NCBI RefSeq assembly: GCF_011806525.1
Contig: NZ_JAAVKI010000006.1
Span: 186,001 to 250,000, forward strand
Length of the DNA stretch: 64,000 nt
Source: Thalassospira sp. HF15
GTDB lineage: Bacteria; Pseudomonadota; Alphaproteobacteria; Rhodospirillales; Thalassospiraceae
Direction: 5' to 3'
Made by a program: the position numbers and the translations under genes. Below, one piece after another: positions 26,769 through 34,150 of this stretch; position 1 is the stretch's first letter, and the number at the start of each line of letters is the position of its first letter. The notes under the pieces were generated by a model. The model did no database searches and was not told the origin of the DNA. It worked only from the letters and a program-made list of their open reading frames with translations.

Positions 26769-27005
26769 ATGGGCAGTTTGTTTTCGACACCAAAACCGGC
26801 CGCCGTCAGTGCACCAGTCGCACGCCAAAAAGTCACCAATGCTGATGACGACACCAGTGCCGAAGACGTCGCGCGTACTGCCCGGACCGAGGCATTGGAA
26901 CGCCGCCGCTATGGGCGCGCCAGCCTGATCGGAACAAGTTATCGCGGGCTTTTAAGTGACCGCATCGCCAAGGCGGGCGGTGGCAAAAACCTGTTGGGGG
27001 AATAG
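26769..27005 (+). CDS. Small phage head-region protein upstream of portal
   Basis: A 78-residue hydrophilic protein with a GGGAGG site upstream. The C-terminal part (RYGRASLIGTSYRGLLSDRI, then GGKNLLGE) follows the pattern of small proteins that precede portal genes in many T7/BPP-1-like prophages (a GRA-xx-LTG core and a terminal LLG). The function is not known. It lies 2 nt before the portal gene. Confidence 0.65.
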   Translation: MGSLFSTPKPAAVSAPVARQKVTNADDDTSAEDVARTARTEALERRRYGRASLIGTSYRGLLSDRIAKAGGGKNLLGE

Positions 27006-27007
27006 GC

Positions 27008-28549
27008 ATGGCGAAATCGCAAAAGCTTGGGCAGCAGTCCGAGCTTGAAGACATGGCAAACGCCCAGGCCAATGTTGGGGCCAATGTCGCACAGCTGCGC
27101 GCCCGTTTTCAAAAGGCGATGGAACGTCGGCGCAACTGGCTGAGCCATTGGCAGGATTGCTATGAATTTGCCCTGCCACAACGCAATGCCGCCAGCAACC
27201 AGACGAGTGGGGGCAAACGCCTTGATCGGGTCTTTGACGCAACCGCATCCGATGCGGTCGAACAGCTTGCCGCCAGCCTGATGGCCGAAATCACCCCGCC
27301 CGGTGGCGGCTGGTTTGAGCTGGAACCGGGCGGCAATGTTGCCAATGCAGACCGGCAGGCTTTGACAGAGCAGCTTGGTCGGGCTGTCAGGATTTTGCAG
27401 GGGCATTTTGATCGTTCCAATTTCGCGGTTGAAATGCATCAGGCGTTTCTGGATCTGGTCACCGCCGGAACAGCCTGTTTGCGGTTGGAAAAGGCGGATT
27501 TGCACAGCCCGTCTGCCTTGCGTTTTACCGCAGTACCCTTGCGCGATCTGGCGTTTGAAGAACGATCTGATGGCAAGATGGATGCGGTGTTTCGCAAACT
27601 GTCGCTCACCCGCGATGAAATCACCGCCACCTGGCCCGATGCCAAGGGTTTTGCCGATCATCAGGACGACAAGGACGCGCCCAAGCGCATCGCCGTGATC
27701 GAGGCCGTCCTGCCCGCAACCGATCGCAAAACCGGTTATGAGCTGTGTGTCTTTCGCGAAGACGGCGATGGCCATTCAGGCGATCTGATCTATCGCGACT
27801 GGTTTGATGTGTCGCCCTATATCGCCTTTCGCTGGATGAAGGCGCCTGGCGAGATTTATGGCAGATCGCCTGTGATGAAGGCACTGCCCGATATCAAGAC
27901 CGCCAACAAGGTGGTTGAGTTGGTTCTGAAAAACGCCTCCATCGCCGTCACCGGCATCTGGCAGGCTGATGATGACGGGGTGCTGAACCCGGCGACCATT
28001 CGGCTGGTGCCGGGCAGTATCATTCCCAAGGCGGTAGGCTCGGCCGGGTTAAAACCGCTTGAGGCCCCCGGTCGGTTTGATGTGTCTGATCTTGTGCTGT
28101 CTGATTTGCGCGATCGCATTCGGCGGTGTTTGCTGGCTGATCGCTTGGGCCAGACCGATCAACCGGGTATGACCGCGACCGAGGTGCTTGAGCGGGCTTC
28201 GGAAAATGCACGGCTTTTGGGGGCTACCTATGGCCGGTTGCAGGCGGAATTGCTCTATCCGCTGATCCGGCGCGCGCTTTATATCCTTGCCCAAACCGGC
28301 GAACTTCCCGACATCCCGCTCGATGGCGATGTTGTCGTGCTGCGTCACGCGGCCCCCTTGGCGCAATTGCCCAAACGCGTACAGGCGGGACAGGCGTTGG
28401 ATTGGCTGTCGCGGATTGCGGGCCTTGGGCCGGAAGCGCTGGCCGAGGTCGATCTGCCGGTCATGGTCCGCTGGCTTGCCGATCAGTTCGGTGTGCCCGA
28501 CCATCTGTTGCGCCCCAGCCTGCCGCCTGAAATTGCGGAGGTGATGTGA
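27008..28549 (+). CDS. Portal (head-to-tail connecting) protein, podovirus type
   Basis: A 513-residue portal of the T7 gp8-like head-tail connector family, which forms the dodecameric DNA gate at a capsid vertex. Recognisable blocks are RNWLSHWQDCYEFALPQRN, DRVFDATASDAVEQLAASL, then GEIYGRSPVMKALPDIKTAN, and the C-terminal QPGMTATEVLERASENARLLG. The length is normal for the family (about 510-540). The stop overlaps the next gene by TGATG. Confidence 0.92.
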   Translation: MAKSQKLGQQSELEDMANAQANVGANVAQLRARFQKAMERRRNWLSHWQDCYEFALPQRNAASNQTSGGKRLDRVFDATASDAVEQLAASLMAEITPPGGGWFELEPGGNVANADRQALTEQLGRAVRILQGHFDRSNFAVEMHQAFLDLVTAGTACLRLEKADLHSPSALRFTAVPLRDLAFEERSDGKMDAVFRKLSLTRDEITATWPDAKGFADHQDDKDAPKRIAVIEAVLPATDRKTGYELCVFREDGDGHSGDLIYRDWFDVSPYIAFRWMKAPGEIYGRSPVMKALPDIKTANKVVELVLKNASIAVTGIWQADDDGVLNPATIRLVPGSIIPKAVGSAGLKPLEAPGRFDVSDLVLSDLRDRIRRCLLADRLGQTDQPGMTATEVLERASENARLLGATYGRLQAELLYPLIRRALYILAQTGELPDIPLDGDVVVLRHAAPLAQLPKRVQAGQALDWLSRIAGLGPEALAEVDLPVMVRWLADQFGVPDHLLRPSLPPEIAEVM

Positions 28550-28794
28550 TGACGGACAATGGATGGGACTGGTTTGAGGCCGAAAACGAAAGCCTTTCAG
28601 ACGGCAGTGCGGATCATTGGCAGGCCTGTTTTGACAGTGACGCCGGGGCAAAGGTTCTGGCCGATCTCGAACGTCATTTCCTGCACGCGGCGCTTGGCCC
28701 GGATGCCAGTGACAAGGCGATCTGGATGCGCGAGGGCAAGCGTGCACTGGTGCTTCAGATCAAGCGGCTGGCAGGTAGCGCAAAGGAAGACTGA
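28549..28794 (+). CDS. Bbp19-like small phage protein
   Basis: 81 residues, starting at ATG 28549 inside the portal stop (GTG 28546 is possible). The pattern ACFDSDAGAKVLADLERHF, then IWMREGKRALVLQIKRL matches the small Bbp19-like proteins of BPP-1-type podophages. Structural or assembly role unknown. Confidence 0.72.
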   Translation: MTDNGWDWFEAENESLSDGSADHWQACFDSDAGAKVLADLERHFLHAALGPDASDKAIWMREGKRALVLQIKRLAGSAKED

Positions 28795-28844
28795 GCCGCA
28801 CGCTTAGAACAGCAAACGACCTTTCAGAAAACTGGAGTGTCCGC

Positions 28845-29495
28845 ATGACAACCGAACCTGATCTTCTTTCGCCGGAAGCCGAAGCACCTGAGGTGCCGGA
28901 AGCATCGGAAACACCCGAAACACCCGGTGCCATCAGCGAGGAACCGGAAGCCGAGGTTGATGCCGCAGCCCTTGCCGATTTGGTGCCCGACGCGCCAGAT
29001 GCCTACGCCATCGAACTTACGGAGGGCATCGGCGAGATTGATGCCGATCTGAATAAGCGCCTGCACGAGGCAGGCTTTAGCAACGCGCAGGCGCAGCTGG
29101 TCTATGATCTGGCCGGGGAGGTCCTGTCACCCCTGCTGGGTGATATCAATCAGGCCGCACAGCGCGCGACCGACCGTGCCGCCTTGGCGGCCGAATTTGG
29201 CGGGGCAGAAAACTGGAAGAAGTTGGCCCCGAAAATTGAAAGCTGGGGCAAGGCCAACTTGCCCGACGCCGCCTTTGAAACCCTGTGTCAGAGTGCCGAT
29301 GGCGTGCGTGCCATGCATCGCATGATGGGGCAAAACGATGAGGCGGCACTTGGCAAAGCCGATGGCGGATCAGGTAGTGGGGATTTGCGGTCTGACATCC
29401 GTCGCAAGATGAATGATCCGCGCTATTGGCGGGATCGTGATCCGGCGCTTGTCGCCGAGGTGCAGGCGGATTTTGCCCGCCTGTCACAAAGCTGA
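28845..29495 (+). CDS. Putative capsid scaffolding protein
   Basis: A 216-residue acidic protein: the first 55 residues are almost entirely Glu/Ala/Pro repeats (EAEAPEVPEASETPETPG), the middle is helical, and the end reads RRKMNDPRYWRDRDPALVAEV. A long acidic N-terminus, helical middle and a C-terminal 'DPRYW' capsid-binding motif just upstream of the major capsid gene are typical of podoviral scaffolds. GGAGTG precedes the ATG. Confidence 0.78.
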   Translation: MTTEPDLLSPEAEAPEVPEASETPETPGAISEEPEAEVDAAALADLVPDAPDAYAIELTEGIGEIDADLNKRLHEAGFSNAQAQLVYDLAGEVLSPLLGDINQAAQRATDRAALAAEFGGAENWKKLAPKIESWGKANLPDAAFETLCQSADGVRAMHRMMGQNDEAALGKADGGSGSGDLRSDIRRKMNDPRYWRDRDPALVAEVQADFARLSQS

Positions 29496-29515
29496 ACTGG
29501 CTTAGGCATCTCGCC

Positions 29516-29653
29516 CTAAAACAGCTTGTCAGCCCGGTCGATGACCGCGTTGACATAATCGGGTATCGGGGTCAGCGGCAAAAGGAAATAACCCGCTACC
29601 CCAAGCCCGATCAGGCTGAACACCAGCAAAACCGACTTCTTCACGGCAGACAC
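29516..29653 (-). CDS. Possible small single-TM protein on the opposite strand (moron candidate)
   Basis: A 45-residue minus-strand reading frame with GTG start, a basic N-terminus (VSAVKKS), one hydrophobic helix (about 7-26) and a short acidic tail (PDYVNAVIDRADKLF). It sits between scaffold and capsid genes in an otherwise all-plus cluster. The amphipathic plan is protein-like, but the start and ribosome site are weak. The 230 nt between it and the capsid gene hold nothing I recognise. Confidence 0.35.
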   Translation of the reverse strand: MSAVKKSVLLVFSLIGLGVAGYFLLPLTPIPDYVNAVIDRADKLF

Positions 29654-29883
29654 TCTTTTTCTTGTTTGAAACGCACAGATAAGCCCTTCGGGTGCAACAG
29701 GTCTGGGCAAATCCGCGACGTGTCCCAACGTGAGACAGCACGGTTAAACCATCAAACCATGACCGGAAAATGACCGGGTTTTGGGGCAATTGTGGCAGTG
29801 ACCTTGATCGGGCCCGCAATTGAACCCCGGCGGCTGCCTGCAATCACGACAAAATCATATCTGAAACAAGGGGATCGTAATCG

Positions 29884-30699
29884 ATGACAACCACGATTGA
29901 TCAAAGCTTCATCGACCATTTTCAGGCCGATGTGCATCAGGCCTATCAACGCATGGGATCAAAGCTCCGCAACACAGTGCGGGTGAAAAACGCGATCAAG
30001 GGCGCGACCACGGTTTTCCAGAAAGTCGGCAAGGGGACCGCCACCACCAAGGCGCGTCATGGCAAGGTGCCGGTGATGAATGTCGATCACGAGGCGGTGC
30101 GCTGTGACCTGCGCGATTATTACGCCGGTGACTGGGTCGATGCGCTTGATGAACTTAAAATCAACCATGATGAAAAGATGGTTTTGGCCAATGCCGGGGC
30201 CTATGCACTTGGCCGCAAGACCGACGAGCTGATCATTAATGCGCTGGTCGGGGCCGAGGATGTCGTGCCCGATAATACCGAGGGGATGACCCTTGATAAG
30301 GTGATGATGGCGTTCGAGGGCCTTGGCGACCGGGACGTTCCCGATGACGGGCAGCGCTATGCGATCGTTGGCTGGAAACAGTGGTCGGAGCTGCTTCTTA
30401 TCGATGAGTTTTCTCGATCTGATTATATCGGCGATGACGATTTGCCGTGGAAGGGCACACAGGCCAAACGCTGGCTCGGCACGCTCTGGATGCCCCATTC
30501 CGGCCTTCCGGTCGCAAGCGGCATTCGCTCCTGCTTCTGGTATCACCGCACAGCCATTGGTCATGCAATCGGCTCCGAGGTCCAGTCCGATATCACCTGG
30601 CACGGCGATCACGCTGCCCACTTTGTCAATAACTCCATGAGCCAGGGCGCGACGCTCATTGATGGCGATGGCGTGGTGTGTTTGCAGGCACAGGAATAA
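29884..30699 (+). CDS. Major capsid protein (BPP-1-like podophage)
   Basis: A 271-residue capsid protein. FQADVHQAYQRMGSKLRNTV at the N-terminus, the central GRKTDELIINALVGAED and RYAIVGWKQWSELLLIDEFSR, followed by the SGIRSCFWYHRTAIGHAIG strand, match the Bbp17-type HK97-fold capsids of podovirus prophages. It follows the scaffold gene and has a good ribosome site (AAGGGGAT). No maturation protease gene was seen in the cluster. Confidence 0.85.
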   Translation: MTTTIDQSFIDHFQADVHQAYQRMGSKLRNTVRVKNAIKGATTVFQKVGKGTATTKARHGKVPVMNVDHEAVRCDLRDYYAGDWVDALDELKINHDEKMVLANAGAYALGRKTDELIINALVGAEDVVPDNTEGMTLDKVMMAFEGLGDRDVPDDGQRYAIVGWKQWSELLLIDEFSRSDYIGDDDLPWKGTQAKRWLGTLWMPHSGLPVASGIRSCFWYHRTAIGHAIGSEVQSDITWHGDHAAHFVNNSMSQGATLIDGDGVVCLQAQE

Positions 30700-30737
30700 C
30701 CCCCTGATCCGACTTTTCCCGAACCAAGGAGACCCAA

Positions 30738-31013
30738 ATGGCAGAAGGTTTCAAAGCCAGAAACCTCAGTGTTCTGGCCTACGCCAACGGCTTTACGCTG
30801 TGGCACTACATCACCCCGGACGTCGCCGCCGACGTCGATACCGCCGACTATTTTGCTGATGCGCGCGACATGCTGCGCGTCGGTGATTTCATCATCGCCA
30901 ACACCAACCGCGATGCGACCCTGTCCGGTGGCCTGTTTGTTGTCGCCAGTTCCGGTGCGGGTGGTGTTGATGTGCGTGACATGACGGCGGTCGGCACCTC
31001 AAACACCGACTGA
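30738..31013 (+). CDS. Small phage protein downstream of capsid (decoration-like)
   Basis: A 91-residue protein: NLSVLAYANGFTLWHY, then YFADARDMLRVGDFIIANTN, then SGGLFVVASSGAGGVDVRDM. This pattern recurs directly downstream of capsid genes in podovirus-like prophages. Beta-rich and small, so a capsid decoration or head-completion role is plausible but unproven. GGAGACC precedes the ATG. Confidence 0.65.
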   Translation: MAEGFKARNLSVLAYANGFTLWHYITPDVAADVDTADYFADARDMLRVGDFIIANTNRDATLSGGLFVVASSGAGGVDVRDMTAVGTSNTD

Positions 31014-31048
31014 TCTGGACTGACCTTTCTCATCCTCCCTCAACCTCG

Positions 31049-31080
31049 CCCCGGTGAATGATGTTGCCGGGGTTTCTTTT
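31049..31080 (+). terminator. Terminator-like hairpin before the lectin-fold gene
   Basis: CCCCGG (31049-31054) pairs with CCGGGG (31067-31072), then TTTCTTTT. The ribosome site of the next gene (AAGGAA) begins 10 nt later. Confidence 0.6.
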
Positions 31081-31101
31081 CTCCGAAACAAGGAACGCTT
31101 T

Positions 31102-32172
31102 ATGGATCAAACGGTTAAATTTTGTTCGGATGTCAATATTGCGCAGTTCGCAGCTTTCGCGGGTTACTTTGCGATCAACGGACAAATTTCGGCAGCGAGC
31201 GCCAACACGCTGAACATTCCCGAATGTCTGGTCAATATTGGTGGGAATGGTCACGGTTATTTTCTGGATACCCAGTCTGATTGGTCGATTGTTGACCCAA
31301 CCCATCATGACGGTTCGCTGACTACCTTGGCCCTTGGTGATGATATCAGTCTGTTTGCGGTTGATGCAGATGAAGGAACGTCAGAAGCCAAATTGATTGC
31401 CACTAAGAATGTTGCTTTCCCTGATGGGTATGACGCCACCAACAGTCGCAAAATCGGCGGGTTCCACTACGGCCGGGTGCGCCCGGTCGCCAATCGATAT
31501 GATTTGTCATACATGCCGACGGTGCAGATAGTCCCCAACAGTGTCTGGGATTTGAAACATCGCCCAACTTGTGATCCGACAGGCATGGTCGAAATCGTCC
31601 CCGGCGGGTTCTGGGCCGATATCTACCTGAACTCCGAGGGCACCGGCACTTGGCCGGAAAATGTACCCGTCAGTCGCTATGGTGTAACCCCGATCAAGGA
31701 TGATGTGTATGCCCGTACCGACTTCCACCTGCTTGTGCGCAATGCGGGCAAGCGCCTGCCGACCGTTGAAGAATTCCTGACTTATGCAGAGGGTGCGCCA
31801 GCTGGCCAGGATGGCAACAATACCTATGCTTGGTCGGCGACCTCCAATACCGGGCCGACAACCACTGGTGATGTCGAGAAATCGGTATCCATGTTCAATG
31901 TGGTAGATGCGGTAGGGAACCTCTGGGATTGGCTTGATGGCCACTTCGACCTTGGCGGAAACAACTACAATCAGGATTTCTCCGTGGTCAATGTGGGTCA
32001 GGATTCTTCCGCACCGCGAGGTAGTGTTAATCACGTTGCTTGGCGATGCTTCATTGGTGGCGGGGTGTTCTATGACGGTGCGCATTGCGGCTCTCGTTAC
32101 ATCCACTCGGGCGCGGCTCCGTGGGAAGCAAATAGCGTTGTCGGGCTGCGCGGCATCTGCGACGCCCTTTAG
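31102..32172 (+). CDS. C-type-lectin-fold protein, diversity-generating-retroelement target type
   Basis: A 356-residue protein starting at ATG 31102 (AAGGAA 6 nt upstream). The C-terminal half has the formylglycine-generating-enzyme/C-lectin plan of DGR variable proteins and phage tropism determinants: RLPTVEEFLTYAEGAP, AWSATSNTG, VVDAVGNLWDWLDGH, then APRGSVNHVAWRCFIGGG, CGSRY, APWEANS and the terminal GLRGICDAL. The N-terminal half is beta-rich and would attach it to the virion. It sits between capsid and tail genes and is followed by two collar proteins. In Bordetella phage BPP-1 the equivalent protein (Mtd) is diversified at the C-terminus to switch receptors. No reverse transcriptase or template repeat is in the window. 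Confidence 0.88.
   Translation: MDQTVKFCSDVNIAQFAAFAGYFAINGQISAASANTLNIPECLVNIGGNGHGYFLDTQSDWSIVDPTHHDGSLTTLALGDDISLFAVDADEGTSEAKLIATKNVAFPDGYDATNSRKIGGFHYGRVRPVANRYDLSYMPTVQIVPNSVWDLKHRPTCDPTGMVEIVPGGFWADIYLNSEGTGTWPENVPVSRYGVTPIKDDVYARTDFHLLVRNAGKRLPTVEEFLTYAEGAPAGQDGNNTYAWSATSNTGPTTTGDVEKSVSMFNVVDAVGNLWDWLDGHFDLGGNNYNQDFSVVNVGQDSSAPRGSVNHVAWRCFIGGGVFYDGAHCGSRYIHSGAAPWEANSVVGLRGICDAL
32033..32169 (+). other. Candidate DGR variable region (3' end of the lectin-fold gene)
   Basis: This is the codon run from NHVAW to CDAL, which corresponds to the ligand-facing strand-loop region that varies in DGR proteins. It alternates short conserved pieces (FIGGG, CGSRY, PW, GLRGICD) with residues that a template repeat would encode as Asn codons, and it ends in a GC-rich segment (GGGCTGCGCGGCATCTGCG), as an initiation-of-mutagenic-homing site does. 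The template repeat itself was not found. Confidence 0.6.
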
Positions 32173-32189
32173 AAATCAAAACTTCTGAT

Positions 32190-32208
32190 AAAGACCTGAA
32201 AGGTTTTT
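32190..32208 (+). other. Hairpin downstream of the candidate variable region
   Basis: AAAGACCT-GAA-AGGTTTTT forms an 8-bp stem with a very short loop 17 nt past the stop codon. Active DGRs often have such a hairpin shortly after the variable region, needed for efficient homing. Here it may instead serve only as part of a terminator pair. Confidence 0.45.
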
Positions 32209-32210
32209 CT

Positions 32211-32242
32211 CCCCGGTGACATTCGCTGCCGGGGTTTCTTTT
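32211..32242 (+). terminator. Terminator-like hairpin after the lectin-fold gene
   Basis: CCCCGG (32211-32216) and CCGGGG (32229-32234) with a 12-nt loop, then TTTCTTTT; same design as the hairpin at 31049. Confidence 0.6.
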
Positions 32243-32265
32243 CTCGCCTGAAAAAAGGATTGCCC

Positions 32266-32835
32266 ATGTGTAACTGCAACAAGATTACGATCTGCACAGA
32301 ATTTGACGCCGCCCAGATTGCTGGCCTGCAGGTGCCGATTGCCTCCATCCATGCCTTTGCCACTCAGACAGTACCGGACGGCTATCTCAGCTGTGATGGT
32401 TCTGCGGTCTCCCGTGTGGAATATGCCGACCTGTTTGCCGCACTCGGCACTGTCTGGGGCGAAGGTGACGGCAGTACGACCTTCAATATTCCTGATCTGC
32501 GCGGAGAGTTTCTGCGCGGCTTTGATGCCGGGCGTGGTGTGGACGACGAGCGGGTGTTTGCATCGGCGCAGCTTGATCAGATGCAACGTATTACCGGTCA
32601 GACCGATACGACTTATGCCGCGCTCAATCGCAATTTTGCGAATGGAGCTCTTGCGGGTACCTCCGGCGTCGGTGGTGCGAGCGAGACATCAACTGAGTAT
32701 GGTATCTTTCGCCCGGCGGGACTTCTGAACTTTGATAGCGCCAATAGCCCGGGATCGCGAACTGGCGATGAAACCCGCCCGCGCAACGTCGCTGTGACTT
32801 ACGCGATCAAGGCGTCCCAGCCTGCGGCAGCCTGA
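32266..32835 (+). CDS. Phage tail collar-domain protein 1
   Basis: A 189-residue protein with the tail-collar fold: PIASIHAFATQTVPDGYLSCDG, VEYADLFAALGTVWGEGDG, then STTFNIPDLRGEFLRGFD. This domain is found in distal fibre and baseplate adhesins. The N-terminus is short and Cys-rich (MCNCNKITIC), and the C-terminal part is a variable, Gly/Ser-rich tip ending in RPRNVAVTYAIKA. It starts at ATG 32266 behind AAAAGGA. It shares the collar block with the next gene, suggesting duplication. Confidence 0.85.
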   Translation: MCNCNKITICTEFDAAQIAGLQVPIASIHAFATQTVPDGYLSCDGSAVSRVEYADLFAALGTVWGEGDGSTTFNIPDLRGEFLRGFDAGRGVDDERVFASAQLDQMQRITGQTDTTYAALNRNFANGALAGTSGVGGASETSTEYGIFRPAGLLNFDSANSPGSRTGDETRPRNVAVTYAIKASQPAAA

Positions 32836-32871
32836 CGCCGATCCCTTCACCAAATCACGTCTTTCCCTCGC

Positions 32872-32904
32872 CCCCGGCAACATGTGTTGCCGGGGTTTTC
32901 TTTT
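32872..32904 (+). terminator. Terminator-like hairpin between the collar genes
   Basis: CCCCGGCAACA (32872-32882) pairs with TGTTGCCGGGG (32885-32895) as a perfect 11-bp stem, then TTTTCTTTT; strongest of the series. Confidence 0.75.
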
Positions 32905-32925
32905 ATCAAACCAAGGAGACTGCCC

Positions 32926-33501
32926 ATGCAGGGTTCAACCGCAGTGGAATGTGAAGTTCTGAACGTTATTCAGAGTGCAGGCATCTGGCCCGACTGCGAT
33001 GACAAGACCCAGTTGCTTCAAGCCATCGAAACGCTGATTGCTGGCGGTGGCTCTGGCGGCGGTGGTGTTATCGCGGGCAGTGAAATCGGTTCGGTTTCGG
33101 CGTTCGCCATGCCAACCCCGCCGACCGGCTGGCTGGTCTGTGATGGTTCGGCTATCTCGCGCACCGAATATGCCGATCTGTTTGCGACCATCGGCACACT
33201 TTGGGGGGACGGTGACGGCTCTACCACGTTTAACCTACCGCAACTCTACGATTTTCTGAGGGGCTACAATGCAAGTTCTGGTCTTGCTGTTGGTACATGG
33301 CAGGACGATGCAATCAAAGCTCACAGCCATATTGTCACCGCAGGAGCTTCTAGCGACGTCGGTCTCGGCGCAATCGTTGGTGGCGCTGAGAACTCCGTTG
33401 AAGCGAGTGTGAATACATCAGAAGTTGGCGGATCGGAGACAGTTCCAAAACACAATGTGGTCTTGTTTGCGATCAAGGCGTTTTATCCGTCGGCGTCGTA
33501 A
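32926..33501 (+). CDS. Phage tail collar-domain protein 2
   Basis: A 191-residue paralogue of the preceding gene: a 45-residue helical N-terminus (VECEVLNVIQSAGIWPDCDD, then QLLQAIETLI), a glycine linker, the collar block (VSAFAMPTPPTGWLVCDGSA, YADLFATIGTLWGDGDG, STTFNLPQL), and a diverged tip rich in Ser/Gly/His (AHSHIVTAGASSDV) ending in HNVVLFAIKAFYP. AAGGAGA precedes ATG 32926. Probably a second distal adhesin; the different tips of the two paralogues would allow different receptors. Confidence 0.85.
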   Translation: MQGSTAVECEVLNVIQSAGIWPDCDDKTQLLQAIETLIAGGGSGGGGVIAGSEIGSVSAFAMPTPPTGWLVCDGSAISRTEYADLFATIGTLWGDGDGSTTFNLPQLYDFLRGYNASSGLAVGTWQDDAIKAHSHIVTAGASSDVGLGAIVGGAENSVEASVNTSEVGGSETVPKHNVVLFAIKAFYPSAS

Positions 33502-33522
33502 CTCTGGCGAACGACAACCTTG

Positions 33523-33555
33523 CGGAGCCCGGTTTTCCGGGCTCCGTTTTCTTTT
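33523..33555 (+). terminator. Terminator-like hairpin before the adaptor gene
   Basis: CGGAGCCCGG (33523-33532) and CCGGGCTCCG (33537-33546), a perfect 10-bp stem with loop TTTT, then TTTTCTTTT. Confidence 0.75.
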
Positions 33556-33567
33556 GGGGGGGACGTA

Positions 33568-34146
33568 ATGGCATTAAGTGATGTCGCGCTGTGTGCACGC
33601 GCATTGGTGATGATCGGGGCGGCGCCGATTTCGTCTTTTGAGGAAGACGTTGCCGAGGCCGAGATTGCCCGGATGCTGTATCCCACCGTGCGCGACGGGA
33701 TGCTGGCGGGCTATCCGTGGCGGTTTGCCGGGCGGGGGGCCTGGTTATCGCGCTTGGCGGATGAGGATGTGTCGGTCTCGCCCAAGGATGGCAGTGCACT
33801 GTTTGCCTTGCCGCGCGATTTTATCCGCTTGCTGTCGCTTGAACATGAGGGCGGCAAGATTGCCCAGTTCGAGTTGCGTGATCAGGCGATCAAGGTCGCC
33901 GGTGAAAGTGCCTATTTGGCCTATGTCGCGCGGTTGCCTGAGGGCAGTTTCCCCGCCTGGTTTGATTTGGCATTGATGGCGCGATTGGCAGCCGAATTTT
34001 GCCTGCCGCTGACTGAAAGCAGTACGCGGGCGGAGTACCTGTTCAAGCGGGCTGAAGACCAGTTGCGCGAAGCAAGGTTAGCTGATGCGCAGCAATCCAC
34101 CCCGCATGCGATTGATGATTTTTCCCTGATTTCTGCAAGGAACTGA
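33568..34146 (+). CDS. Tail tubular protein A-like adaptor (T7 gp11-like)
   Basis: A 192-residue protein with the conserved start LSDVALCARALVMIGAAPIS, then EAEIARMLYPTVRDGMLAGYPW, a head-tail adaptor pattern. T7 gp11 is 196 residues. The adaptor forms a ring below the portal and joins the nozzle. ATG 33568 is used; ORF extension to 33520 lies inside the terminator hairpin and is unlikely. The nozzle gene begins 4 nt after the stop. Confidence 0.85.
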   Translation: MALSDVALCARALVMIGAAPISSFEEDVAEAEIARMLYPTVRDGMLAGYPWRFAGRGAWLSRLADEDVSVSPKDGSALFALPRDFIRLLSLEHEGGKIAQFELRDQAIKVAGESAYLAYVARLPEGSFPAWFDLALMARLAAEFCLPLTESSTRAEYLFKRAEDQLREARLADAQQSTPHAIDDFSLISARN

Positions 34147-34150
34147 GCCC

